From positions 1,116,001 to 1,180,000 of the forward strand of contig OZ243919.1 in assembly GCA_965213885.1 (NCBI GenBank): DNA of 64,000 nt, written 5' to 3'. The position numbers and the translations under genes are program-made. Positions 17,849-26,105 of this stretch are shown one piece after another. The notes beneath the pieces were generated by a model. That model searched no databases and was not told where the DNA came from. It saw only the letters and a list, made by a program, of their open reading frames with translations. Numbering within the stretch: position 1 is the stretch's first letter; each line of letters starts with the position of its first letter. Source of the stretch: VYFG01 sp965213885 (GTDB lineage Bacteria > Pseudomonadota > Gammaproteobacteria > Arenicellales > Poriferihabitantaceae).

Positions 17849-18082
17849 ATGATCGCCATACCTTGGGAGTCCCTGGCGCCGGAAACCCTGGACTCGCTGC
17901 TGGAGGAGATTGTCACCAGGGATGGAACCGACTACGGTGTGATGGAGAAATCCACTGCGCACAAGCGGATGCGCGCCCGCGAACGGCTGGAATCGGGATT
18001 GGCGGTGCTGGTCTGGAACAGCAAGACCGCAACCGCATCCCTGGTCGGCCGGGAGGAGGCCGATCGTCTCGGGCTAGTCTGA
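17849..18082 (+). CDS. YheU-family (UPF0270) small protein
   Basis: A 77-residue protein starting MIAIPWESLAPETLDSLLEE, followed by VTRDGTDYG, the signature stretch of the YheU/UPF0270 family, and ending with AVLVWNSKTATASLV. The family is widespread in gammaproteobacteria and has no established function. Its last 9 bases overlap the end of convergent queG. The gene seems intact although it follows the metF ruin. Confidence 0.82.
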   Translation: MIAIPWESLAPETLDSLLEEIVTRDGTDYGVMEKSTAHKRMRARERLESGLAVLVWNSKTATASLVGREEADRLGLV

Positions 18083-19135
18083 GCGATCGGAATGCCGCCC
18101 CAGCGCCCAATGGACGTGTTCGCGAACCAGTGACGAGGGATGGGCGGCCTGATGCCGCAGCGCAGAGAGCACGGAATCGCATCTGGGTGCATTGCCAAGC
18201 GCCACGGCAATGTTCCGCAGCCAGCGGATGAACCCGATACGGCGAATGGCGGATCCCTCGGTCCGTTTCAGGAAAGCGGCCTCGTCCCAGGAGAAGAGTT
18301 CGCTGAGCCCGCGATCATGTAACGGGTGCCGGGCAAGAAAATCCGTTTCCGCTGTCACCCGCGCATAACGGTTCCAGGGGCAGACAAGCTGACAGTCGTC
18401 GCAGCCGAAGATGCGGTTTCCGATCGCCGGGCGGAACTCCTCAGGGATTGCGCCTGGCAGTTCTATGGTCAGGTAGGAGATGCAGCGACGGGCGTCTAGG
18501 ACCCAGGGAGCGACGATTGCCCGGGTCGGGCAAATATCAATGCAGGCGGTGCAGCTGCCGCAATGGGCGCTGACGGGCTGATCCACCGGCAACGGCAGGT
18601 TCACATACAGTTCTCCAAGGAAGAACCATGACCCGGCGTCCCGTGAGAGCAGGTTGGTATGTTTTCCAATCCAGCCAAGTCCCGCCTTCTCGGCAAGGGG
18701 CTTTTCCAGAACAGGGGCACTGTCACAGAAGGGCCGGTAGCCGAATTCGCCTGCGGCTGCGCGAATCCGGCCAGCTAGCGCGGCAAGCCGTTTCCGCATC
18801 ACCTTGTGGTAATCCCTGCCCAGTGCGTAGCGGGAAATGTAGCCGGTATCCATCCGGCTCAGCGCCCGGAATGCGGCCTGCTGGGATTCCGGCAGATAGT
18901 CCATGGCGACGGAAATGACCCTGACCGTGCCGGGAACGAGTTCGGGGGGACGCGAGCGCCGTGTGCCATGACGGTGCATCCACTCCATCTCCCCCGCGTA
19001 TCCGCGTCCCAGCCATTCCTCCAGGCGGGCCTCGGCAGTGGCGAGATCAACGTCCGTGATACCCAGCCGGGTGAACCCCAGTTCGCTGGCCCAGCGCCGG
19101 ATGTCATTCACCAGGGGTTCAAGGTTCTTGGGCAT
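18074..19135 (-). CDS. queG: Epoxyqueuosine reductase
   Basis: A 353-residue cytoplasmic cobalamin-dependent iron-sulfur enzyme that reduces epoxyqueuosine to queuosine in tRNA. Two 4Fe-4S motifs are visible: HCGSCTACIDICPTRAI and CDDCQLVCPWN. The N-terminal half has YAGEMEWMHRH and the family's RDYHKVMRKRL and CDSAPVLEKPLAEKAGLGWI segments. C-terminal HEAT-like residues (RRIGFIRWLRNIAVALGN) bind tRNA. The frame extends far upstream without similarity, so ATG 19135 is used; length then matches the family. It is divergent from tsaE, as in many gammaproteobacteria. Confidence 0.93.
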   Translation of the reverse strand: MPKNLEPLVNDIRRWASELGFTRLGITDVDLATAEARLEEWLGRGYAGEMEWMHRHGTRRSRPPELVPGTVRVISVAMDYLPESQQAAFRALSRMDTGYISRYALGRDYHKVMRKRLAALAGRIRAAAGEFGYRPFCDSAPVLEKPLAEKAGLGWIGKHTNLLSRDAGSWFFLGELYVNLPLPVDQPVSAHCGSCTACIDICPTRAIVAPWVLDARRCISYLTIELPGAIPEEFRPAIGNRIFGCDDCQLVCPWNRYARVTAETDFLARHPLHDRGLSELFSWDEAAFLKRTEGSAIRRIGFIRWLRNIAVALGNAPRCDSVLSALRHQAAHPSSLVREHVHWALGRHSDRSD

Positions 19136-19298
19136 GATCGGCAAGGCAATGATTCCGGGGGTCCGTGGGAGATCCGCCGGGTTTGGATGGTCCGCGATGG
19201 CGCAACGGATTGGGAGCCTGGCACTGGGATGGTAGAATCGCTCCCGTTTGGAACCAGCGCGGACGCGGCTGAAAATTGCATACGAACACGTATACCAC

Positions 19299-19748
19299 TT
19301 GACGCGGTCAATAGAAATAGCTGGTGAGGCCGCCATGATCGAATTGGGAAGGCGGATCGCGCCGAGGATATCCCGGGGCGCCATGGTCTACCTGTCCGGA
19401 GACCTTGGTGCCGGAAAGACCACCCTGGCCAGGGGCATCCTGCAGGGATGCGGCCATTCCGGGAGCGTCACCAGCCCTACCTATACGTTGCTGGAGACTT
19501 ACACCCTGCCTTCCCTGGTGGTGCATCATTTCGACCTGTATCGGATGAAGACGCCATTTGAACTCGAACAGATCGGTATCCGTGACCTGCTGGACGGTGA
19601 GGCTATCGCCCTGGTGGAATGGCCGGAGCGGGGGCGGGGAGTGCTGCCGCCCTCGGACGCGAGGATCGATATCGATTTTGCCCCGTCCGGAAGGAGCGTC
19701 GCGCTACCGTACTGCCTGCTCGAAGATCACGGGACGACACCAGAGTGA
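19299..19748 (+). CDS. tsaE: tRNA threonylcarbamoyladenosine biosynthesis ATPase
   Basis: The P-loop ATPase that works with TsaB/TsaD to make t6A at position 37 of ANN-decoding tRNAs. Walker A is YLSGDLGAGKTTLARGIL, then SPTYTLLETY (switch) and VHHFDLYRM. The VEWPERG motif near the end is diagnostic. The start is uncertain: TTG at 19299 gives the family's usual N-terminal helix (149 residues), while ATG at 19335 has a better ribosome site (GAGG) but loses that helix; the frame stays open back to TTG 19248. The stop overlaps the GTG start of the amidase gene. Confidence 0.9.
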   Translation: MTRSIEIAGEAAMIELGRRIAPRISRGAMVYLSGDLGAGKTTLARGILQGCGHSGSVTSPTYTLLETYTLPSLVVHHFDLYRMKTPFELEQIGIRDLLDGEAIALVEWPERGRGVLPPSDARIDIDFAPSGRSVALPYCLLEDHGTTPE

Positions 19749-20899
19749 TCGTCGTCGTAAGAAAACTTCGCCTTTTTCTGTTACTGATCCTGTCGGTTTT
19801 CCTCGTATCGGCGGCGCACGGTGCCGTGATCAAGGAAATCCGGATGTGGCATGCGCCCGAGCGCAGCCGGATCGTGTTCGATCTGGATCATCACAGCAAG
19901 TTCAACGTGTTCACCCTGGAAAACCCGGTACGGGTGGTGATCGATCTCGACAATACCGTACTCAAGGGCAGGATCCCCTCACCAGGATCCACCGGGCAGT
20001 TCATCCGGCGGATCCGCCAGGGCACACACGATGGCAGGACCACGCGGCTGGTGTTCGACCTGGCGAAACCGGTGCGCTATTTCGTTCGCATGCTCAAGCC
20101 CTCCGGCGGCTACCAGTACCGGCTCGTGGTGGATTTCTACCATCATACCTACAATCCCGAAAAGCCGGATCCGTACATTCCCCTTGACCAGCGGGGAGAT
20201 CAGGAGTTTCTGGTCATTGTCGACCCTGGCCACGGTGGTGAGGATCCAGGTGCGCTCGGCAAGAGGAGCAAGGAGAAGAACATTGTCCTGCAGATTGCCA
20301 AGCGCCTGAAGAAACTGATTGACGCCAGGTCCGGGATGCGCGCGGAATTGACCCGGACCGGCGATTATTACGTCAACCTGCGCCAGCGCAGCAAACTGGC
20401 GCGCCGCATGCGTGCCGACATGTTCGTCTCCATCCACGCCGATGCATTCACCAGTCCCTCCGCCCGCGGCGCCTCGGTGTACGCGCTTTCCCTGCGCGGT
20501 GCCACCAGTGAGGCTGCGCGCCTGCTGGCCAACCAGCAGAACCTGTCGGATCTTGCTGGAGGGGTGAATCTGGCGGGCAAGGATCCCCAGGTGGCAAAAA
20601 CCATGCTGGGGCTTTCCATGGACAAGACCATCGACCAGAGCATCCTGTTCGGGCGGGAGGTGCTGGATGAACTGGAAAATGTGGGCAGAATTCACAGTAC
20701 CCGGGTGGAACAGGCGGGATTCGTGGTATTGAAATCACCGGATGTGCCGTCGATACTGGTGGAAACCGGCTATATCACCAACCCCACCGAGGAGAAACTG
20801 TTGCGCAGCGAAAAGCACCAGCAGCGCATTGCCAGGGCAATCGTGAACGGAATCGATCGGTATTTGCGCAAGAACCCGGGCTACTTCTCACAGAATTGA
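19745..20899 (+). CDS. amiC: Periplasmic N-acetylmuramoyl-L-alanine amidase (AmiB/AmiC type)
   Basis: A 384-residue secreted zinc amidase that cleaves the stem peptide from septal peptidoglycan. Starting at GTG 19745, which overlaps the tsaE stop as GTGA, it opens with VRKLRLFLLLILSVFLVSAA, a signal peptide. An AMIN domain follows (residues about 25-135, IRMWHAPERSRIVFDLD), which targets the septum. The Amidase_3 domain has VDPGHGGEDPGALG, SIHADAF (Zn ligand His) and VPSILVETGYITNPTEE (catalytic Glu). No C-terminal LysM is present, as in AmiC; the AmiB versus AmiC choice is uncertain. It is followed by mutL. Confidence 0.9.
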   Translation: MIVVVRKLRLFLLLILSVFLVSAAHGAVIKEIRMWHAPERSRIVFDLDHHSKFNVFTLENPVRVVIDLDNTVLKGRIPSPGSTGQFIRRIRQGTHDGRTTRLVFDLAKPVRYFVRMLKPSGGYQYRLVVDFYHHTYNPEKPDPYIPLDQRGDQEFLVIVDPGHGGEDPGALGKRSKEKNIVLQIAKRLKKLIDARSGMRAELTRTGDYYVNLRQRSKLARRMRADMFVSIHADAFTSPSARGASVYALSLRGATSEAARLLANQQNLSDLAGGVNLAGKDPQVAKTMLGLSMDKTIDQSILFGREVLDELENVGRIHSTRVEQAGFVVLKSPDVPSILVETGYITNPTEEKLLRSEKHQQRIARAIVNGIDRYLRKNPGYFSQN

Positions 20900-20904
20900 C
20901 TGTC

Positions 20905-22770
20905 ATGGGTGCCACTCGACGTTCGATACGCCAGCTTGATGACCGGCTGATCAACCAGATCGCCGCCGGCGAGGTGATCGAGCGTCCCGCGTCCCTGCTG
21001 AAGGAACTGGTGGAGAACAGCCTGGATGCCGGCGCCGGCGCCATCCGGGTGGAGGCGGAGCGAGGCGGCATGAAGCGCATTCTTGTCAGTGACGACGGCA
21101 ACGGGATTCCCCCGGAGGAACTTGCCCTGTCGCTCTCCCGGCACGCGACCAGCAAACTGTCGGAATTCGACGACCTGTACGGCGTTTCGACCCTGGGGTT
21201 CCGGGGAGAGGCCCTGCCCAGTATCGGCGCGGTCTCGAGGCTGGAAATCCGGTCCAGGGTGCCCGGGGCCGACAGCGGATTTGCCCTGGCATGCCACGGC
21301 GGAATTCTGGATGAAGCCCCCCGGCCGGTGGCCGGTACCGAGGGCACCACGGTGGAGGTGTTGGATCTCTTTTTCAATACACCCGCCAGACGGAAGTTTC
21401 TCAGGACCGAAAAGACCGAACTCGGACACCTCGATGATGTACTTCGCCGGGCGGCGCTTGGCCGTTTCGAGGTTGCGTTCGAGTTCAGCCACAATGGCCG
21501 GGTGGTGTTTTCTGCGCCGGCAGCGGACACGTCCGTGGCCCGGGAAAGGCGGATTGAGACCCTGCTTAGCAAGCCGTTCGCGGCAGGAAACCTGTGGTTC
21601 AGCGAGGAAAACGGGGACATGGAACTGGAGGGATGGATCGGCTTGCCGACGGTCTCCCGAAGCCAGCGGGACATGCAGTATTTTTTCGTCAACGGCCGGT
21701 CGATACGGGATCATCTTGTTGCCCACGCCGTCAAGCGCGCCTACAGCGATGTGCTCTACCATGGCCGTCAGCCGGCATTCGTGCTCAACCTCCGGCTCCC
21801 CCCGGGGCTCGTGGATGTCAACGTTCATCCCGCCAAGACCGAGGTGCGGTTCCGGGAGGGAAGGTCGGTCCATGATTTCGTCTTTCGGTCCATTCACCGT
21901 GTGATCGCGGGTGCCGGGCCGGGCGAGGTGGCCGTGGACCTGCCGGGACCCGCAGGGTCGGGCGAGGTGGCAGGCAATGCGTCTGCCGGTGACCAGAGAT
22001 CCCGGGAATTGCCGGGTTACGGACGGCGCGGTGCGGGGGGAGGATACGGAACCCCCGCTGCCCAGACCCAGCTGCGGGTGCATATCCGCGAACAGATGGA
22101 TGCACTGGATCGGCTGTACAGGGCTCCGGGTGACGAAGATGACGATCCCGGGAATATCGTCCGGGAAGGGGATGGCACCGATGACATCCCGCCGCTTGGG
22201 TATGCCCTGGCGCAGCTCAAGGGCATTTACATACTCGCGGAAAACGCAGCCGGACTGGTCATGGTGGACATGCATGCCGCCCATGAGCGGATCACCTATG
22301 AAAACCTGAAACGACAGATGGAGCATCAGGGTGTGGAAAGCCAGCCGTTGCTGGTGCCGCTGATGATCCATGTAAGCGCGAAGGAGCTTTCCTTGGTCGA
22401 TGACCACCAGGCACTGTTCGCACGTTACGGATTCGACGTGGCGCCCCTGGGAGAGGAGCAGCTGGCGGTCAGGTCCATACCGGTACTCCTGTCCAGGGTC
22501 GACCATGAGTCCCTGGTGCGGGATGTGATTTCGGATCTCGTGGAGTTCGGCGACAGTGACCGGCTGGACGAGTCTGGCAACGAGGTTCTGTCTAGCATAG
22601 CCTGCCACGGTTCCGTACGGGCAAACAGGCGACTGACACTGGACGAGATGAATGCCCTGCTCAGGCAGATCGAAACCATTGAGCGCTCCGGACAGTGTAA
22701 TCACGGCCGACCAACCTGGATGCGGGTTGAACTTGCGGAAATCGACAAATGGTTCCTGCGCGGCCGCTAG
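20905..22770 (+). CDS. mutL: DNA mismatch repair protein MutL
   Basis: A 621-residue GHKL ATPase that couples mismatch recognition by MutS to downstream repair. N-terminal motifs are INQIAAGEVIERPASLLKEL, ENSLDAGA, SDDGNGIPPEEL, HATSKL and STLGFRGEALPSIG, then NTPARRKFL and VHPAKTEVRF. A Gly/Pro-rich linker spans about residues 345-420. The C-terminal dimerisation domain begins at LAQLKGIYILAENAAGLVMV and has DMHAAHERITYE. I see no DQHA(X)2E(X)4E endonuclease motif (the site reads DMHAAHERITYE, with Glu displaced), so it resembles the E. coli, MutH-type MutL. Start ATG 20905 is preferred over TTG 20896. Confidence 0.94.
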   Translation: MGATRRSIRQLDDRLINQIAAGEVIERPASLLKELVENSLDAGAGAIRVEAERGGMKRILVSDDGNGIPPEELALSLSRHATSKLSEFDDLYGVSTLGFRGEALPSIGAVSRLEIRSRVPGADSGFALACHGGILDEAPRPVAGTEGTTVEVLDLFFNTPARRKFLRTEKTELGHLDDVLRRAALGRFEVAFEFSHNGRVVFSAPAADTSVARERRIETLLSKPFAAGNLWFSEENGDMELEGWIGLPTVSRSQRDMQYFFVNGRSIRDHLVAHAVKRAYSDVLYHGRQPAFVLNLRLPPGLVDVNVHPAKTEVRFREGRSVHDFVFRSIHRVIAGAGPGEVAVDLPGPAGSGEVAGNASAGDQRSRELPGYGRRGAGGGYGTPAAQTQLRVHIREQMDALDRLYRAPGDEDDDPGNIVREGDGTDDIPPLGYALAQLKGIYILAENAAGLVMVDMHAAHERITYENLKRQMEHQGVESQPLLVPLMIHVSAKELSLVDDHQALFARYGFDVAPLGEEQLAVRSIPVLLSRVDHESLVRDVISDLVEFGDSDRLDESGNEVLSSIACHGSVRANRRLTLDEMNALLRQIETIERSGQCNHGRPTWMRVELAEIDKWFLRGR

Positions 22771-22790
22771 ATGCCGTAGGCGGGTAACTG

Positions 22791-23756
22791 ATGGGCGGGG
22801 AAGCAGGTGAGGCCCGGAGCGGACAGCCCATACTGGTTCTCATGGGTTCCACCGCCAGCGGCAAGACCGATCTTGCCGCAGCGCTGACCCGACGGTTCCC
22901 GCTGGAATTGATCAGCGTGGATGCCGCCCAGGTCTACCGCGGCATGGATATCGGCACCGCAAAACCCTCACGGGAGTTTCTCGCGCGCTACCCCCATCAC
23001 CTGATCGATATCCGTGAACCTGTCGATACCTATTCCGCAGCGGAATTCGTGGCTGACGCAGGGCGACTGATCCATGAAATCCGGCGGCGGGGTCGGATTC
23101 CCATGCTGGTAGGGGGAGCAATGTTCTATTTCCATGCCCTGGAATCCGGCCTTTCCCCCTTGCCGGCGGCGGATCCGGCGGTGCGTGCTGCATTGCAGCA
23201 GGAAATGGCTGAACAGGGTGTCGAGGCATTGCACGGAGTCCTGCAGTCGCTGGACCCGTCTGCTGCCGCGCGGATTGATGCCCATGACACGCAGAGGGTG
23301 CAGCGTGCCCTGGAGATTCACCGCCTGACCGGCCGGACGCCAAGCGAATCGATGCGGTCTGTCCGGGGCCTGTCAGGGATCATCGCCAAATTCGCCCTGT
23401 TCTGCCCCGACCGGGAAATACTGCACCGGCGTATCCGGAACCGGTTCGCAGAGATGCTGGAACAGGGTCTGGTGGAGGAGGTGGAGGAGATCGGAAAATC
23501 GCTGGAGGATCCGAATTTGGTGCCTTCCATGCGTACGGTCGGCTACCGGCAGGTGCTGGAGATGCTGCAGGGAAAAACCAGCATGGCGGAGATGACTGAA
23601 AAGGCTGTGGCCGCCACAAGACAGCTGGCCAAGCGGCAGTTGACCTGGCTCAGGCAGCAGCGTGGTCTGGTTTGGGTACAGGGAGGCGGGGAGGGCCGGG
23701 CACTGGATGCCGTTTCCGCTTATCTGGCGCACCATCCCGGATGCGCTCCCCCCTGA
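22791..23756 (+). CDS. miaA: tRNA dimethylallyltransferase
   Basis: A 321-residue enzyme that transfers dimethylallyl to A37 of UNN-decoding tRNAs. The P-loop VLMGSTASGKTDLA lies near residue 18. ISVDAAQVYRGMDIGTAKPS carries the catalytic Asp and the substrate pocket. HHLIDIREPVDTYSAAEF, GGAMFYFHALESGL and HDTQRVQRALE are diagnostic. The usual GGTMLYF reads GGAMFYF here, a conservative change. It lies 20 bases after mutL and precedes hfq, the standard gammaproteobacterial order. Confidence 0.95.
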   Translation: MGGEAGEARSGQPILVLMGSTASGKTDLAAALTRRFPLELISVDAAQVYRGMDIGTAKPSREFLARYPHHLIDIREPVDTYSAAEFVADAGRLIHEIRRRGRIPMLVGGAMFYFHALESGLSPLPAADPAVRAALQQEMAEQGVEALHGVLQSLDPSAAARIDAHDTQRVQRALEIHRLTGRTPSESMRSVRGLSGIIAKFALFCPDREILHRRIRNRFAEMLEQGLVEEVEEIGKSLEDPNLVPSMRTVGYRQVLEMLQGKTSMAEMTEKAVAATRQLAKRQLTWLRQQRGLVWVQGGGEGRALDAVSAYLAHHPGCAPP

Positions 23757-24007
23757 CAGAACGGGGGGTGCGCGGGTGGATATGTGCGGAAAATTAAGGC
23801 GTTGTGTTCGTCCTTTATGCTAATATCGGCGGTCCGGGTATGGCTGATCCACTGCCATCGGGCGGCGCACGAATTACCCGGGAAATTTCAACCAACCAAC
23901 TGCAGATTCGTCGGAGGAATCTCTGATTACCGGGAAACGGATATGGTGTACAGCCCGAACCCTGGCCCAGGGGCGGGTCCAGTCGCACCATGCGCGTTGT
24001 CAGGAGC

Positions 24008-24035
24008 TTGAAATATCCTGCTGCGCACCGATAAT
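24008..24035 (+). promoter_or_regulatory. Putative sigma-70 promoter of hfq
   Basis: TTGAAA (5/6 to TTGACA) at 24008-24013, a 16-base spacer, and GATAAT (5/6 to TATAAT) at 24030-24035. Transcription would begin near 24042, giving a leader of about 65 bases. Confidence 0.45.
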
Positions 24036-24071
24036 GCAAATATGAAATGATAACAAATTCAAATATTTGCA
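24035..24071 (+). repeat. Inverted repeat in the hfq leader
   Basis: TGCAAATAT at 24035-24043 and its exact reverse complement ATATTTGCA at 24063-24071 are separated by 19 AT-rich bases. It could be an operator or an RNA stem 35 bases before the hfq start codon. Confidence 0.6.
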
Positions 24072-24106
24072 GTTAGCGATCGGGCAACACAAGAAGGTTA
24101 CCTAAA

Positions 24107-24394
24107 ATGGCACAAAACAGAGGGACAGCTTTGCAGGATCCATTTCTGAACGTCCTGCGTAAAGAACGAATCCCCGTCTCCATCTTTCTGGTCAACGGCA
24201 TCAAGCTTCAGGGGCAGGTCGAGTCCTTCGACCAGTTCGTGGTGCTGCTGCGCAACAGCGTCAACCAGATGATTTACAAACATGCAATTTCCACCATCGT
24301 CCCGGCCCGTCCGGTAAAGATCCCGCACGAAAGTCAGGATGACGGTGGTCTCGATCAAAGCAGCGGTCAGCATTCGGACGTTCGCTCCTATTGA
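24107..24394 (+). CDS. hfq: RNA chaperone Hfq
   Basis: A 95-residue Sm-like protein that forms hexamers and pairs small RNAs with mRNAs. Sm1 is LQDPFLNVLRKERIPVSIFL and VNGIKLQGQVESFDQFVVLL; Sm2 is NSVNQMIYKHAISTIVPARP, with the family-typical YKHA and rim residues RKER (E. coli has RRER). A short acidic and Gln/Ser-rich tail follows (QDDGGLDQSSGQHSDV). AAGGTTACCTAAA lies before ATG. It is placed between miaA and hflX as in E. coli and Pseudomonas. Confidence 0.96.
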   Translation: MAQNRGTALQDPFLNVLRKERIPVSIFLVNGIKLQGQVESFDQFVVLLRNSVNQMIYKHAISTIVPARPVKIPHESQDDGGLDQSSGQHSDVRSY

Positions 24395-24505
24395 AGGGAA
24401 GATGACACAGGGTCGGTCGTCGGACGGTGTCCGGACTGATCATGCTCCGGCGGGATACCGGGGCATGGGGATTGTCTGGCACGATTCCAATGGACGACGG
24501 CCCTG

Positions 24506-25843
24506 ATGTTCCGATCCCTGGAACACAAGGGGGCCATTGAGTGCGAGAGGAATGACGGGAACCACGGGCGCGGTGTCGGCGCAATACTCGTCAAGCAGTT
24601 GGCGCCCGACACCGACACCGTTGCGGTTGGCGATCCCCTCCGGGAATTGGGGGAGCTGGCGGTATCCGCCGGAGCCGTCGTATTCGAACAGTTCATCACC
24701 GAACGGCCCCGTCCGGTAGCCGCTACCTTTATCGGCAAGGGCAAGGCCGAGGAACTGGCGGACAGGGTATCGACGACAGGGGCGTCACTCGTGATCATCG
24801 ACCATGCCCTCAGCCCGATACAGGAGCGGAACCTTGCGCAATTGCTGTGTTGCCGCGTGCTGGATCGCACCGGCCTGATTCTCGATATATTCGCCCTGCG
24901 TGCGACCACCAGTGAAGGCAAGCTGCAGGTGGAGCTTGCCCAGTTGCGGCATCTGTCCACCAGGCTGGTTCGAGGATGGACGCACCTCGAACGCCAGAAG
25001 GGGGGAATTGGCTTGCGCGGTCCGGGCGAAACGCAACTGGAAACCGACCGCCGACTCATCGGCATGCGGATCAAGACCCTGACCCGGCGGCTGGACAAGG
25101 TGGAATCACAAAGACGTCTGCGTCGACGCTCGAGGCATCGAACACCCATTCCCACCGTTTCCCTCGTGGGCTACACCAACGCGGGAAAGTCGTCCCTGTT
25201 CAATCACCTGACCGGGGCGGAGGTGTTCGCTGCGGATCAGATGTTCGCAACCCTGGATCCGACCATGCGCCGGCTGGAGATTCCCGGTTTCGGGCCGGTG
25301 GTACTGTCGGACACCGTGGGTTTCGTACGGGATCTTCCCCACAACCTGGTGGCAGCGTTTCACAGTACCCTCGAGGAGGTTGCCAGTGCTTCTTGCCTGC
25401 TGTTGGTGAATGACGTCTCGGATCCGGATCATGAGGCGCTGGCAGAGGCCGTGGTCGGCGTATTGGAGGAGATCGGCGCTGCGGATGTTCCGCGTATCCT
25501 GGTACACAACAAGATCGATCTGGACGGCGGCTATTCGCCTTCCGGGGTATGCCGGCGCGACTTTCCCGGCCGGGTGCGGGTTTCCGCAAGGACGGGTGAG
25601 GGAACCGGCGACCTGATGACATCGCTCGCGGCACTACTGGGCGCCGACCACCGTCATTGCGAAATTCGGGTATTACCCTGTGGTGGTGCGCTTCGTGCAC
25701 AGTTGTACCGGCGCTGCGAGGTCACCACGGAATCATTCGATGAATCGGGTGCCAGCACGCTCAGGCTGGTGATGTCACCGCAAGACCATGGCTGGCTGGA
25801 ATCGAAAAGAGAATACAGGGGGCAGTGGGACTACGTCGAGTGA
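24506..25843 (+). CDS. hflX: Ribosome-associated GTPase HflX
   Basis: A 445-residue GTPase that binds the 50S subunit and splits stalled ribosomes. The HflX N-terminal domain includes AATFIGKGKAEELAD and LQVELAQLRHLSTRLVRGW, with the glycine-rich GGIGLRGPGETQLETDRR. The G domain has G1 GYTNAGKSSLFNHL, G2-region MFATLDPT, G3 LSDTVGFVRDLP and G4 HNKIDL. Length fits the family. The ATG at 24506 has no strong ribosome site; the N-terminal 25 residues are not conserved, so the exact start is open. In relatives hflK and hflC follow; here gyrA follows after 262 bases. Confidence 0.93.
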   Translation: MFRSLEHKGAIECERNDGNHGRGVGAILVKQLAPDTDTVAVGDPLRELGELAVSAGAVVFEQFITERPRPVAATFIGKGKAEELADRVSTTGASLVIIDHALSPIQERNLAQLLCCRVLDRTGLILDIFALRATTSEGKLQVELAQLRHLSTRLVRGWTHLERQKGGIGLRGPGETQLETDRRLIGMRIKTLTRRLDKVESQRRLRRRSRHRTPIPTVSLVGYTNAGKSSLFNHLTGAEVFAADQMFATLDPTMRRLEIPGFGPVVLSDTVGFVRDLPHNLVAAFHSTLEEVASASCLLLVNDVSDPDHEALAEAVVGVLEEIGAADVPRILVHNKIDLDGGYSPSGVCRRDFPGRVRVSARTGEGTGDLMTSLAALLGADHRHCEIRVLPCGGALRAQLYRRCEVTTESFDESGASTLRLVMSPQDHGWLESKREYRGQWDYVE

Positions 25844-25914
25844 CCTTCCATCCTCGCGGGCCCGGTGAAAGATGGACGTGGCACGCACGGACAATAGGTT
25901 TGCGGGGGCCGCTG

Positions 25915-25923
25915 TGGTAAAAT
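25915..25923 (+). promoter_or_regulatory. Putative extended -10 promoter of gyrA
   Basis: TGGTAAAAT matches the extended -10 pattern TGnTANAAT. No convincing -35 lies 16-18 bases upstream. The gyrA leader would be about 175 bases. Confidence 0.4.
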
Positions 25924-26105
25924 TTCCATCGTTTGGATCACTGTATTTCCACCCCGAAAATCCCCGGCAGTTCACGTTTTCCATCGCCGTTCACGGGGGC
26001 CGGATGGGCGGCAACCTGTACAGTCCGACGATACCGGAAGCATCCGCCTGACTATCGCCAAGAACCTATCGGGACACCCACCACCCGAACAACCCGTTTA
26101 TTGTG

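Larger units (their letters stand above)
23757..24106 (+). promoter_or_regulatory. hfq upstream region
   Basis: 350 bases without a gene. It contains the putative hfq promoter (TTGAAA at 24008, GATAAT at 24030) and a 9-bp inverted repeat just after it. A weak stem AGATTC/GAATCT with a 7-base loop lies at 23904-23922. Confidence 0.5.

Noticed and set aside
20881..22704. 607-residue open frame antisense to mutL
   Set aside because: The plus strand has every MutL motif; the antisense product has shadow composition and no neighbours or ribosome site.
22405..22790. Search for CRISPR-like or tandem repeat arrays here and across the window
   Set aside because: No regularly spaced repeats were seen; only short isolated direct and inverted repeats.
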